From Scenedesmus sp. ARA3 (Eukaryota > Chlorophyta > Chlorophyceae > Sphaeropleales > Scenedesmaceae), in NCBI GenBank assembly GCA_004335835.1, contig RWJK01000193.1, positions 81,504 through 145,503 of the forward strand: a stretch of DNA of 64,000 nt. The letters run 5' to 3'. A program made the position numbers and the translations under genes. Of the stretch, positions 47,788-58,265 are shown in pieces. The first letter of the stretch is position 1. Each line of letters begins with the position of its first letter. The notes beneath the pieces were generated by a model, which searched no databases, was not told the DNA's origin, and worked only from the letters and a program-made list of their open reading frames with translations.

Positions 47788-48859
47788 TCACAACACATTG
47801 ACGACAACATGGTTGAACATGATCACCGCCCGCACCTGCAGCGCACGCATTGCCAGTGTCATGATGCGCTCTACCGTGCTGTTGCGCTCGCGCGCACGCT
47901 GCGTGATGAGCTGCTCCCGCTGCCGCTGCTCCCGCTCCAGCTCCAGCTCCAGTGCGCTGTGGAACAGCGCCACGTGCCCCGGGTTCTGCAAGCACGCATC
48001 AGGTGTTGTTGTCAGAACTACAGTAACTATCCCCTTCACTCTCTCTTTACAAAGTCCTCAGGGTTCTGCGGTTTGACAGGCTAGGGCTGATAGGAGATCA
48101 AAGACAGGCCTCTGTTACTGTTGACATGGAAGCCAGGTGTCGAGCGCATGTTGCGTGTGTACCATGCGCACAGTTAACGACCATGGGCCCCAGCTGGGCT
48201 GCTAGAGCACACCAGCAGCAGCAATGATGGGTGCGTGCAGGCAGAGCTACGCCACCTGGCAGCGTGTTGCCATCTGTTGAACCACATGCAAGGTCAAAGG
48301 CTAGTTGCCTACCCTCCGCCTTGCAGGGGCGTACAATCACAAACGCTTGCAGCACTCAGATTAATTGCGATACTGCAGCAGGCTGCTGGCACCCTTAACA
48401 TGCAGCACACAGCTGCCAATTGTTTACAAAACGTACCATGTCCCAGTCTGCGTTCCTCTGTGTCACCTCCACTGCTGCAGCCATGAGCCGGCTCTGCAGG
48501 CTGCCGCCTGCAGCACCTGGGCCAGCAGCCACCACAGCAGCAGCAGGAGCCGCAGGAGCAGCAGGAGCAGCAGCAGCCGCCACCGCCGCCGCCGCCGCAG
48601 CAGCAGCAGCAGCAGCAGCCTCAGCCGCTGCACTGCTGCCAGCGCCAGCTGCTGCAGCAGCACGCTGCCTCGCATCTGCCAGCACTGGTGAGCCGCCAGC
48701 ACGTGCCGCAGCGGCAGCTGCTGGTGGCAAGGCGCGTGGCTCAGTGCCCTGCCTGGCCCTCTTTGCTGCGGGTGCTGCGCGTGCTGCTGGTATGTCAGCG
48801 GTGCGCCTGCCGTGTGCTGCAGCTGCTGAGCTGCCTGTTGTGTTGTTGTCACCACCCTC

Positions 48860-48892
<33 letters not shown>

Positions 48893-49555
48893 GTAAGGGC
48901 CGTGCTCAGCCCTGTCAGCAGCGCGGCGCTGGGCAGCTGCTGCAGCGCCGGACTCTGCAGGTGCTGGTGTGTCTGGCGCTTCGGGGTTGGATGTGCCAAC
49001 ATGGTCACCAGGGTTTGCGTCATCCTGACCGGGAGCTGTCTCGGCCTGGTTGGGTGCTGCTGCAGCTGCAGGAGGGTTGGCGGCACGCCACTCCTGGGCA
49101 GCAGGACAACGAGCGGCGGCGGCAGCGACAGCAGCAGCAGCAGGTGAGTGGCAGCAACAACAGTGGCAGTCATAGTGGGGCTGACAGCATGTCGAGCACA
49201 GCGGCTCTGCAAGTTGGTTGAGCCGACTGCGGCAGATTTAGCGTGCTTGCCAGCAGTGCCAGTGCCAAACCATCAGACAATGTTGCAGGGTGCTGCAGTT
49301 GAGCTTGCTCAATGCACCCAATGCAAACGCACATGGGTAGTCCTGGTGGACAGACCTGACACAAGGCCGCAGGCATGCCTGCCATGCCATGTGTGCCCAA
49401 GCTTTCCAGGCCAACAGGCATCAGGCTGCAACTCACCTCCAGCAGCTCCTGCAGAGCACGCAGCAGCTTCCCACCGCCCAAGTCCCTCCATGCCTCGTTC
49501 GGCGTGCCGTCGACGTGCTGCAGCGAGAACCTGCCGCATAATGCAGCAGCACCAG

Positions 49556-49593
<38 letters not shown>

Positions 49594-50652
49594 GCAGCAG
49601 CAGAAGCAGAAGCAGCAGCAAGGCAAGACAAGGAGAGTGTGTACAAGTTATGGGTAGACTGCAGCGGCTGCTCGAGGGGACAGTCATTTGAGTGTTGACT
49701 GTTGAGAAATGAAGTAGGTGCAGCGCTGTGTACAGGGCCAATCTGCAGTGGCGCATCTACAGACATGACAGGCTCCTCTCAGCAACAATTTGATGCCGGC
49801 ACATCTACCTTGGCCGATTGCATGCCGGAGCAGACACGAACACTGAGGTGCCCATTCATTCTACGCAGTCATGTTTTCCTGTCACTATCCGCAGGTGGTG
49901 TGAGTTGCCATCTGAAAATAAACAGGCTCAGACAATCTGTGCATGCCAGGAAGAAAGGACACGCGCTGACCCACAAGATGGGTCATGGTGAGGTCCGGAA
50001 AGATCCCACAGCAGGGGCCAATGGGCACCCCATGTAACGATGGCATGCATACTCACCACCCTGCAGCCGCTGCAGCGATCGTGCTGCTGCTGGTACTGTG
50101 ACAGATACAAACACACACCACGATCCAGTGGCCACGCACCTGTATCTGAAAGGGCCAGGCGATGTGCTGATGCCGCCAGGGCAGCCCGCCTTGGCCTCAT
50201 CTGTGTGCCATACCAGCCGCATGTCTGTCACACAGCGTGCGATGAACGCCTGCTGCTGCTCTTCGCTGTGCAGGCCGCAGTCCATCAGCTTGTCAGCAAG
50301 GTATGTCGGACAGTGGTAAGTGATGGTACTGTCTTTGAACCTGAAGCGTGCGCGAGGCCATGTTCCATCAGCAGACCTGCAGGTGGCAGCAGCAGTACCG
50401 CAGCGGGGCATGAGGTACATGCTGGCAATGCGCAGCACTTCATGGTCTGTTGTGTGCAGATTACTGCCCAAATATCCATAAAATTACCTCCAATGACGTA
50501 TCAACAGCTTAATGGCTATGTGGACTGCACAATCATGCTCCTCCGTGCGTGTGCTGTGCAGCAGAGCAGTAGCACCGCTGCAGCAGATCTGCGCACCTGG
50601 TGATGATCCCGCCCTCAAACCTGCCGAAAATTCCAAATTCCACGTTGTTCAT
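47788..50652 (-). CDS. Unrecognised protein with C-terminal coiled coil
   Basis: Model exons: 50652-50597, 50376-50140, 49530-49437, 48493-48437 and 47985-47788. Phases agree, giving about 213 residues. It starts MNNVEFGIFGRFEGGIITR. The middle contains FRFKDSTITYHCPTYLADKL and a Cys/His-containing segment. The C-terminal part (ALELELEREQRQREQLITQR) is a charged predicted coiled coil. I recognise no family. The end is uncertain: exon 5 may instead splice at 47836 (CAG then gtgcgg) to further exons such as 46781-46581. An optional 39-nt phase-neutral exon lies near 50060-50098. Between 48494 and 48890 an Ala-rich frame is open but fits phase less well, so it is taken as intron. Confidence 0.55.
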
Positions 50653-51415
50653 TTCGGCTACAAGGCTACAAGGGCGATTGTGAGGAGGGCAGTGGTCGCC
50701 AGGACACTTGGGAGCAACAGAGGCGCTTCGCGCTCCTGCTCAAGCAGAAGCTGCCGGTATCTGTTTGCCCCTAGCAGTACACCTGACACCGAGAGGCACA
50801 CGGACGAGCTGACAGCAATAGCTGTGGTGTCCGAGGGTCATTGTCAAAGTCCGAGGGGCGATTGCCCCGTTAACGCCGGGTCTGCAGATCACTGGAATGT
50901 CACCCCTGTCGAAGGTTTGCTGCTCAGCAGACTCATGTAGCACTACTACTTATACTCTGTTTAATTTGACATCCTGCTGACGGAGCCAGCAGCAACGGCT
51001 AGCCTTTTTGATCGCAGCACTACTGCAGCTGCAGCAGTCCCGACTCACAAGGCGCTCTATCACCAGGTGCGTGTTCGATGATACCAATATATCTTGACAG
51101 CCCAGTTGTGTCAATGACCTGCTGCTGCTGAGCTCGTGCCAAATATCCGCAGCTCTGGCAGCATGTGCAGATGCCGTGCTGTGCAGAAACAATCACTGTG
51201 AAAGCACGTTGGACAACATGATGAGGGCCATGACAGCTGCAGAACACTCTAACTGTGCGCTGGGGCTGTCTTGGTGCTGTGCTAGTGCAGCGCCTGCTGT
51301 TGCTGTTGCATTATGTTGTGCTCTGGTTGTTGCTCAAGCAACATGGCCTGTCATGATCATGATCTTGCTTGTCTGCTGCAGGAGTGCGACTGAAGTAAGC
51401 ACACCAAATACCTCG
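50653..51415. promoter_or_regulatory. Divergent region between two unrecognised genes
   Basis: 763 nt between outward-facing ATGs. No repeat or RNA gene was recognised. An extra 5' exon of the plus gene could end with an acceptor near 51381. Confidence 0.4.
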
Positions 51416-53107
51416 ATGGCTTCATCTCCCCCTACTGTGACCAATCAGCAGCGCATGGGAATTGTGAAGACTCTGGCTTTGCGAGAGCTCGAGAACGCTG
51501 GGATTCCAGAGAAAGATGTCTTGTCTCTGAAGCTGGTGTGCTGCTACAAGGTAGGCCAGCAGCAGGCTCAGCATTACCTGAATCGCTGGCTGACATGGCT
51601 GAGTTGCAGCTGCTGCTCTCCCGGCAAGTTGCTCGTCACCACAACACAAACCCTTGACGTTGTGACAGGCTCAACGTAGAGAGCAACTTATACCATATCA
51701 GAATAGAATAGAAATGACAAGCAGCGTCACCAGATCGCATGTACCCACTGTTTGTCTTGCGATGATTATGCTGCGTCTGCTGCCGCACGCGTCTGGTGCC
51801 TGCTGCTGCTGCTTCTGCTGCTGTTTGCTGATGCAGGATCGCTGGAGCGAAACCAAGACGGTGTCTGCGGTTGTTTATGATGGTGAGCCAGCTGCTACCA
51901 GCAACAGCTGCAGCAAGCAATTGACAGCGGCTGCCATTTGCTGCTGACAGCTGTAACAACGCATCCAACACAACAGCATGTTGCTGCATGTGCGTCAGTA
52001 TGGGCTGATTGCAGCGCCAGTGGGTTGATGAGTTTCGATGAAAACCGTGCAGATCTTGTGCATTCTCCTTGCATACCAAGTGAAGCGCTTTGCCGATGCA
52101 TGCACAACAACCTTCCAGCCGTGGAGGGGAGCAGGCTCTTCTGGCTGCAAGCAGCTGTAGCGCTTTGCAGGCACAAGCTGCTAGATGCACTGAGTCGCTA
52201 GGAACCAAAGTTCTTATGCAACAGCACCACCTGCCCAAAGCCCTTCTCTGGCTGCGACTGACCCCGGCTGCCTTCTGAACTACTCCCCGCTGCAGCCCTG
52301 CATGCACGCGCACCACCAACACCAACTGCGGCGGCGGCAGCAGCAGCAGCAGCAGCAGCACCGCCAACGCCAACAACCGTGGCAGGATCAGCAGAGGAGG
52401 CAGCAACAGTAGAGCAAGCAGCAGGGGAGGCAGCAGAAGGGGGAGAAGCAGCAGCAGAAGAGGCAGCAGCAGCAGCAGCAGCAGAGCAGCAGGCGGACAT
52501 GGACCTTGACGTAGCAGCTGACCTGTCAGCGCAGCCCAGTGCAAGTGGTGCAGCTGGAGAGGCAGCAGCAGCAGAAGATGAGGACGCAGTGGACCTGTCA
52601 GCAGACGTTTCCGCCATGGGGCTAGATGCTTGTGAGCTTGCAGCTGAGCCTGCTGCTGAGGCTGCAGCTGCTGAGGCTGCAGCTGCTGAGGCCGGCCCAG
52701 CAACAATCATCACCATCAAGGCCGGCAGCCGCAGCTACGCCTGCACCATCAAGGCCTACCACAGGGCATGCAAGCAGCCAAAGAACAGCAAGCAGGCAAC
52801 CAAGGCCAACCACCAGCCCCCCAAGCGCCGGCCGCGAAACAGCGGCAACAGTGGCAACAGCGGCAGCAACAAGAAGAAGGACTGGCAGCTCTTCCTGCAC
52901 ACACCTGAGACACTTGCAGCAGCAAAGCGCGACCCCACGCACAAGTACCTGTGCATGATAACTGAGGAGGGGCTGGCGCAGCTGCAGGCCAGTTTTGGCC
53001 AGCAGAGAGCCAAGGACTGGGATGATGTGCTGCAGCGTGTGCAGCCGTGGGTGTCAGACGATGTGGGGGAGCGCTTGGCGGGGCTGGCGCAGCAGCCTGA
53101 GGCGTAG
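51416..53107 (+). CDS. Unrecognised acidic Ala/Glu-rich protein
   Basis: Model exons: 51416-51550, 51837-51882 and 52296-53107, phase-consistent, about 330 residues. It starts MASSPPTVTNQQRMGIVKTL. The first donor could instead be 51536, also in phase. The centre is a long Ala/Glu low-complexity region built from GCA/GAG repeats. The C-terminal 130 residues look folded: TIITIKAGSRSYACTIKAYH, a basic Asn/Gly/Lys linker, then DWQLFLHTPETLAAAKRD and LCMITEEGLAQLQASFG. I do not recognise the family. The basic linker hints at nucleic-acid binding or a nuclear signal, which is only inference. Confidence 0.6.
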
Positions 53108-53862
53108 TGTGCTCACCTGTGGATGCCGCGCACACACTTCTGCTGCATGGCAGGGGACCTGCGTGCTGCATGCGGCGTATGCCGGCTGTTGTTCCATGTT
53201 TTTAGTTGAATGGTCAGCGCCACTGTTGAGGAGTCTAGCTGTTTCGCACTGGAGGCATGCACCGTGCAGGCTGAGCAGCATGCCAGCGGCTGATGGTATT
53301 GATGGTCAAGCCTTTTTGTTTGATGTGGCACTGCACCAGTGCTCTGTGTGTCAGTTGTTGTTAACAACCTGGAATCCAAAGATTTGATTTGCGTTTGGCT
53401 GGTTTGTGCTTGCCTTTGACCACAGTCCAGCCCATGAACCAGTGGTCGTACTTTTCTGAATTGCAAATATGTGGTGTATGCCTACATTGGCGGTGGGTCT
53501 GAAGCTGCCAATGCTTCACACTTGGCAAGAGTTGCCAAGTGTCAGCTTGTCGCATGATGTGACGCACGTGTGTTGCAAACACTGAGGCCGATTGTCTGAA
53601 ACGGCAGCACATGGTGGTGTTACACTGGGATGTTGAGCTCACCAAGTATCGGCAGAAGTGTAACCATGTCACATGGTCCATGTATGCTGCAGCGCACGAC
53701 ATTGTAAGGCCGATGGGCTGCGTTGCATGCAGCCAGCACGCCATGCTCGTCTGGGGTTCAGCGCCATCATGCTATTAACAAACCCTCAGGGTATGATTTG
53801 AGCTCGTCTGCAAATGCTGCCCAGCACTACTAGCAAAAGCAAAAAACGCCAGCACTAGCCAT
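53108..53862. other. Convergent intergenic region
   Basis: 755 nt between two 3' ends. Nothing was recognised. Confidence 0.45.
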
Positions 53863-56800
53863 TCAACCCATGAGCTTGTTGCCTACTTCAGCGTCCAGCG
53901 GAATGCAGCCCATACCGCTGCCACCGAACCGAGCAGCAAGCGCTGCTGAAACACCCTCAACTACTGCTGCCGGCTGCTGCTGTTCCAGATCCGGCTCGGC
54001 TGCATCAGCCAGTGCTGCCAGCTGCGGCGCGCAGCGGTCGTCTGCTGCCAGGGGTCCCCACAGCGCCTCAAAGGCAGCAGCAGGCAGCGGCCGCAGCCCC
54101 GGCACCACCAGCTGCAGCCGCAGCAGGTGCCGCTTCTTGCTCGGCTCCTGCAGCGCATTACGACCATACATTTGGTGTGTTGAGTGTCCTGCATGTCAAC
54201 TCCTGCAGGAACCCGGATGTGGCAGACTGCACAAAATACTATTCATAGCAAAAATGACAGGTCCCATACTGGCATAGTACGGCTATGGCGGTCAAAACTT
54301 GTCCGGCAGCACTCTGCCATTGCTGGATATAACATGAGCCTCAACCTGTTGTGGCTCATACCTGCGGAGCTTATGTGCCAAGAACGTTTTGGCACGTTCG
54401 TGCCGGGGCGTGGTTATGTCACATATGGGGGGGGGGGCAGATGGTGCCAGGATCCACATGTAACTATCCTCTCTCATTGCTGATGGCATCATGACGGCCA
54501 GCCACGTACCTCCCAGTCCTCAAACTGGCTGCGCATGTGCACCACATTGAGGTTGTTCACAAACTGCATGTCGCCAGGCTCCAGCCAGTAGTCCAGCCGC
54601 ACATCATCCCTGTCTGCTGTCTCATTGAACAGCGCTAGCGCTGCCTGCTGCGTGGGTGTGAGGGGCAGCACCTGGCCAGGGAAGCGCGCTGCTGCTGCTT
54701 GGTAGTAGGAGTCGTGGAAGGAGACAGTCAGGAAGCCCTGCAGGCGCAGGCAGCAGCAGGCAGCGGAAGCCACAGTGTTCTGATATGCAAACGTCACAGT
54801 GCACATTGTGATCAATGAGCGGCACGCCCATGCGCAGGATTTAGCTGTCTGTGGTGATACGTGGCAACCAGGCATGCCGGATCAGCACTTTCCTGACAGG
54901 GAGCGCCGTATGAAGAGCAGCTCATACAGGCAATGGTTTGCAGATACTCAGCGTTATGACATGGTGACAAAACCCTCGAATCCTGCTGCAGTACAATACG
55001 AAAGAGCTACGCGTGGTGTGTTCACACTTGACACCCGCGAAGGTTGAGGAACGGGACGTGTGTGGCGATGAGGCTACCTCATGAGCCTCCACGCCTCCTA
55101 CCATACGGTACAATGTTACACCACACCTGGTGGAAGTGCAGCACAGGCATCACAAAGTATGGCAGCTTGCCAGGAGGCAGCTCCCCTTTCCTGTCAAGGT
55201 ACCAGCTGCCTGCCAGCGCAGCCACGGCCTCAGGACTCACTGCCAGCAGCTCATTGTAGATGGCGCTGCTGCTGGCCCAGCTGCTCTGACCACCTGACTT
55301 TGCGGGCTGCAGGCACAGCAGGCCTGAGCGGTGTGTGGGGCAGCAGACAGGCAGCGACAAAGAAATAGCGGCAGAAGTTGGCGCATGAAGTTAAGGAAGC
55401 AACAGCAGCAGGAGAGGCAGCAGGGATAACAGGCACCACAGCCTTACAGCCAGCTTCTGTACAGCACGTGTGCTGCTTGCAAAGGGAAAATATGCTCTAT
55501 CCTAACTACAGTAACTGCAGCTGTATGCAGACTTACACCGTTCAACAGTCAGCATGCAGACACACGGTATGCTGGGCTGTTGGGGTGATGCATGCCTCAC
55601 CCACTATGTCGCAGCTGTCGACGTGCCAGGGCTGTGCAGCGCGCGTCATGTAGATGCGCGTGGCGGGGTTCTGGCACAACGGGTCCACGCCCACATCCTG
55701 CACAACACAGGTTGTTAAAAACAAACATTGCACACCATACAGTTTGTGGTTCATGTGCAGTGCAGGGGATGCAGGTGGCAGGGTTCTGACACAAAGGGTC
55801 CACGCCTACATCCCGCACAGCGATGATCCTTGGCTGGATTAGCACTTTGACGTGGGTGGCGCAGTGCACGGCAGCCGTAACATCTTGATCTTGACAGTGA
55901 CAGTGTGCTGTCCTTGTTTTGCAACCAGCACCAGCAAGACTTGTCGTGAATTCTGCACACTGCGTAGTGCCTTGCACACCACTCAACTGACAGGCTCTGC
56001 GGGAGACAAACAGTAACACACCAAGATCTCAAAGCTGGTTCGGTTCAATGTCGCGTGCTGCTGTGTGTCCACGCACCTTGACATGGCCGATAAGGTGTCC
56101 CTTCTGGTTTTGAGGTATTGCCACCCCCAGGTGCACGCCGATTCCCCAATAGGCCACCATCACCTGCGGCACAGCATTACATGCACCAAACAACGTTCAA
56201 CAGCTACGCATCACAACTCAACACTAGCTGCAGTAATAGCCCATCACAGGCTGTGCCAGTTTCAAACATAGGCATTGTTGCTAACACACAAAACATAAGG
56301 CTTGTGAGGTTTATGGGCTCACCCACCTTCTCCTTACTCCAGTGCTGCACTGGCAGCCCCTTGATGAGGTAGCAGCCCCGCCCTGCTGTCAGCTCCTGCT
56401 TCATTGCTGCCAGCACTGGCGACAGCAGCGCGTTGCTGTCTGACGCTAGCTGCAGCGGTAGCCCAGCACAGGCTTTGCCAGTCTCAAACATATGCATTGT
56501 TGCAAACTAACAAACTTCATAGACCTACCCACCTGCTCCCTACTCCAGTGCTGCACTGGCAGCCCCTTGATCAGGTAAAAGCCCCGCCCTGCTGTCAGCT
56601 CTGCCTTCATTGCTGCTAGCACTGGCGACAGCAGCGGCAGCGGGAACTGCGCAGGGTCGCGCAACCGCATGAGCTGCAGCAGCGCAGCAACACGGCAGCA
56701 TCAGCATGTAACAGCTGCTGAATTCTCTGGCTGCAGCACAATGACAGCCTACATTTGGCAGCTTGGGCAGACTACATAGCAAGACAGACAACGGGCTGGC

Positions 56801-57038
56801 ACAAAGCGCAGCTGTGTGCGAATTCACTTGCTGCCAGCGTGAATACCACACTCACTCCTGTGATGTAGTTGCCATGCGTTTGTAGCTCCAGCCGCTGCTG
56901 CGCAGCTGCCACTGCTGCCTCCAGCTCCTTTACTTGTGCAGCTGTGAGGGTGTGCACCCACTGCTGCTGCTGCTGGCGCTGCTGCTGCCCGTACCATACG
57001 TCTGGTCCGCAGATTGGCGCGTATGGCACGACAGATCC
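53863..57038 (-). CDS. TauD/TfdA-family Fe(II)/2-oxoglutarate oxygenase, 5' exon missing
   Basis: Exons: 57038-56856, 56673-56533, 56163-56077, 55697-55601, 55323-55127, 54737-54510 and 54147-53863. Phases agree, giving about 405 residues without the first exon. The model carries the fold of clavaminate-synthase-like dioxygenases: GRGFYLIKGLPVQHW, AYWGIGVHLG, QNQKGHLIGHV, LCLQPAKSGGQSSW and LEPGDMQFVNNLNVVHMRSQ. The iron-binding HxD is WHVDSCD, the distal His is in NVVHMRS, and the 2-oxoglutarate Arg is likely in KKRHLLRL. The substrate is unknown. No in-frame ATG lies close upstream of 57038, where a gcag acceptor sits, so an initiating exon is missing. A second intact copy of the 56673-56533 exon lies at 56449-56327. 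Confidence 0.9.
54326..54478 (+). repeat. Dispersed repeat, copy 2
   Basis: This is the counterpart of 34871-35031, located in the last intron of the oxygenase gene. It has a different central part, including a 10-G run (54427-54436) and a near-palindrome around TGCCAAGAACGTTTTGGCA. Confidence 0.75.
55772..55815. repeat. Echo of the 5' part of an oxygenase exon
   Basis: On the minus strand it reads DVGVDPLCQNPAT, as in the real exon starting at 55697. The acceptor is mutated from GCAG to GCGG, so it cannot be used as a standard 3' splice site. Confidence 0.9.
56327..56449 (-). repeat. Complete duplicated exon of the oxygenase gene
   Basis: A 123-nt, phase 0-0 exon with ctgcag acceptor and gtgggt donor encodes LLSPVLAAMKQELTAGRGCY and LIKGLPVQHWSKEK. 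It parallels exon 56673-56533 (..MKAELTAGRGFYLIKGLPVQHWSREQ). The flanking intron sequence is duplicated too. The second copy lacks part of the N-terminal segment. Either exon alone keeps the reading frame, and so does inclusion of both. Confidence 0.9.
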
Positions 57039-58265
57039 CTGCCTGGAACGTTTGGCGGGTCAGGTGCGCAGGTCATAGCCCGGACACATATGCCATGTTG
57101 CAAGTGACAGGTGTCACAAACTGGCCCATAGCTTGTGTTGCGCACCGGTCACAGCATAGTGCAGTCTGTACATCACTAGCATGTTGTTGCTAAAACAAGG
57201 TCACCAGCACCAACAGGCATGCCAGTCAACTGCTGCTGGTCAGTGCTGCTGCTGGCGCACACTTGCATGGCGACAGTCCTCTGACTGCTGCGGCATCAAA
57301 GGGTGGAGCAGTTATAGGAGGCAGCGGCCCTGCAGTGCATACATGGCAACAGGGTGCATGTCTCACAAGTTCTCCGCAACAAGTCTCTTGTATACATGAC
57401 CCGGGGGGGGGCTGGCACAGTAGCGTACGGCCAGCAGAAGTTGGTTGCTGCTGGTCTCACACTGCCCTGCATGCTCTGTCAGGATGCGCGCATCGCCCTG
57501 TGGTTCGTAAGCTCACTTATTGGCAGCTAAACTGTTTCAATGATGCTGTTCTGTTGGCCCTCCTTAGCCTGCTGCCCACCTGAGCTCTGATCAAGCATAG
57601 TGGGTGGTGCTGCACTGCCAGCAGCACTGCGCACCCTCCAGGTGTGCTGGCACTGGCGCCACGCTGCCGGCTGTCTCTGTAGTTGTGAGATTTGAGGCGT
57701 TGTCAGCTGAGTTTGCATTTTCAGTGCAAAATGGGCTGACTGTTGAACAGGCAAATCATGGAACGACCTAACACTTTGAGTGACCTGATGAGTACAGGCA
57801 GGTAAGGGCAGTAATGTTGTTTTGCTTGCAGAGGTTTGCACTTCAAAGTTAAACTGATGGAACTGCCCAGGGGTGGTGTTGCGTTTTGCCGCTACTCCTC
57901 TTGTAAGCAGCCTGCACTGCACTTGCAGCACTCCAGCCCAAAGACCTAATGTGCACCCTGTCATTGGTTGCTGGCGACAGGTCACAATGCCTGAGTGAAT
58001 ACTGGTTGCTTGTCGATCAGGCTGATGATATCATAGCTTCCAATCCTTCGTGTGTACACGGCAGACTGTCTGCGACGCTTGCAACAGCTTTCACAAGGTG
58101 TTTCACACTTCACCGCTTGCTCGGCAAAGTGCTGCGCACACTACGCAGCTTTTCGTAAGAATGTTGAACTATTTCGAGGCATGAGTTGAAGTCACTTCGC
58201 CCGGCTGCAGAGCTGGGCAAGCATAAGCAGTTTAGGGGCCTTCAGCTGACAGAGGACGTCCGACA
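57039..58265. promoter_or_regulatory. Divergent region, oxygenase / SLC35C2-like transporter
   Basis: About 1.2 kb. It should hold the missing first exon of the oxygenase gene and both promoters. An 8-9-G run lies near 57401. A minus-strand frame from 57985 to 57527 is open but matches nothing I know. Confidence 0.4.

Noticed and set aside
46926..47810. Long minus-strand open frame (294 codons)
   Set aside because: Made largely of Cys and Ser runs from a CAG/CTG tract read in the wrong frame; no domain and no splice partners.
48494..49212. Long minus-strand open frames rich in Ala, Leu or Gln
   Set aside because: Low-complexity repeat DNA open in several frames. Phase with the flanking exons is wrong, and a short exon at 48493-48437 fits better.
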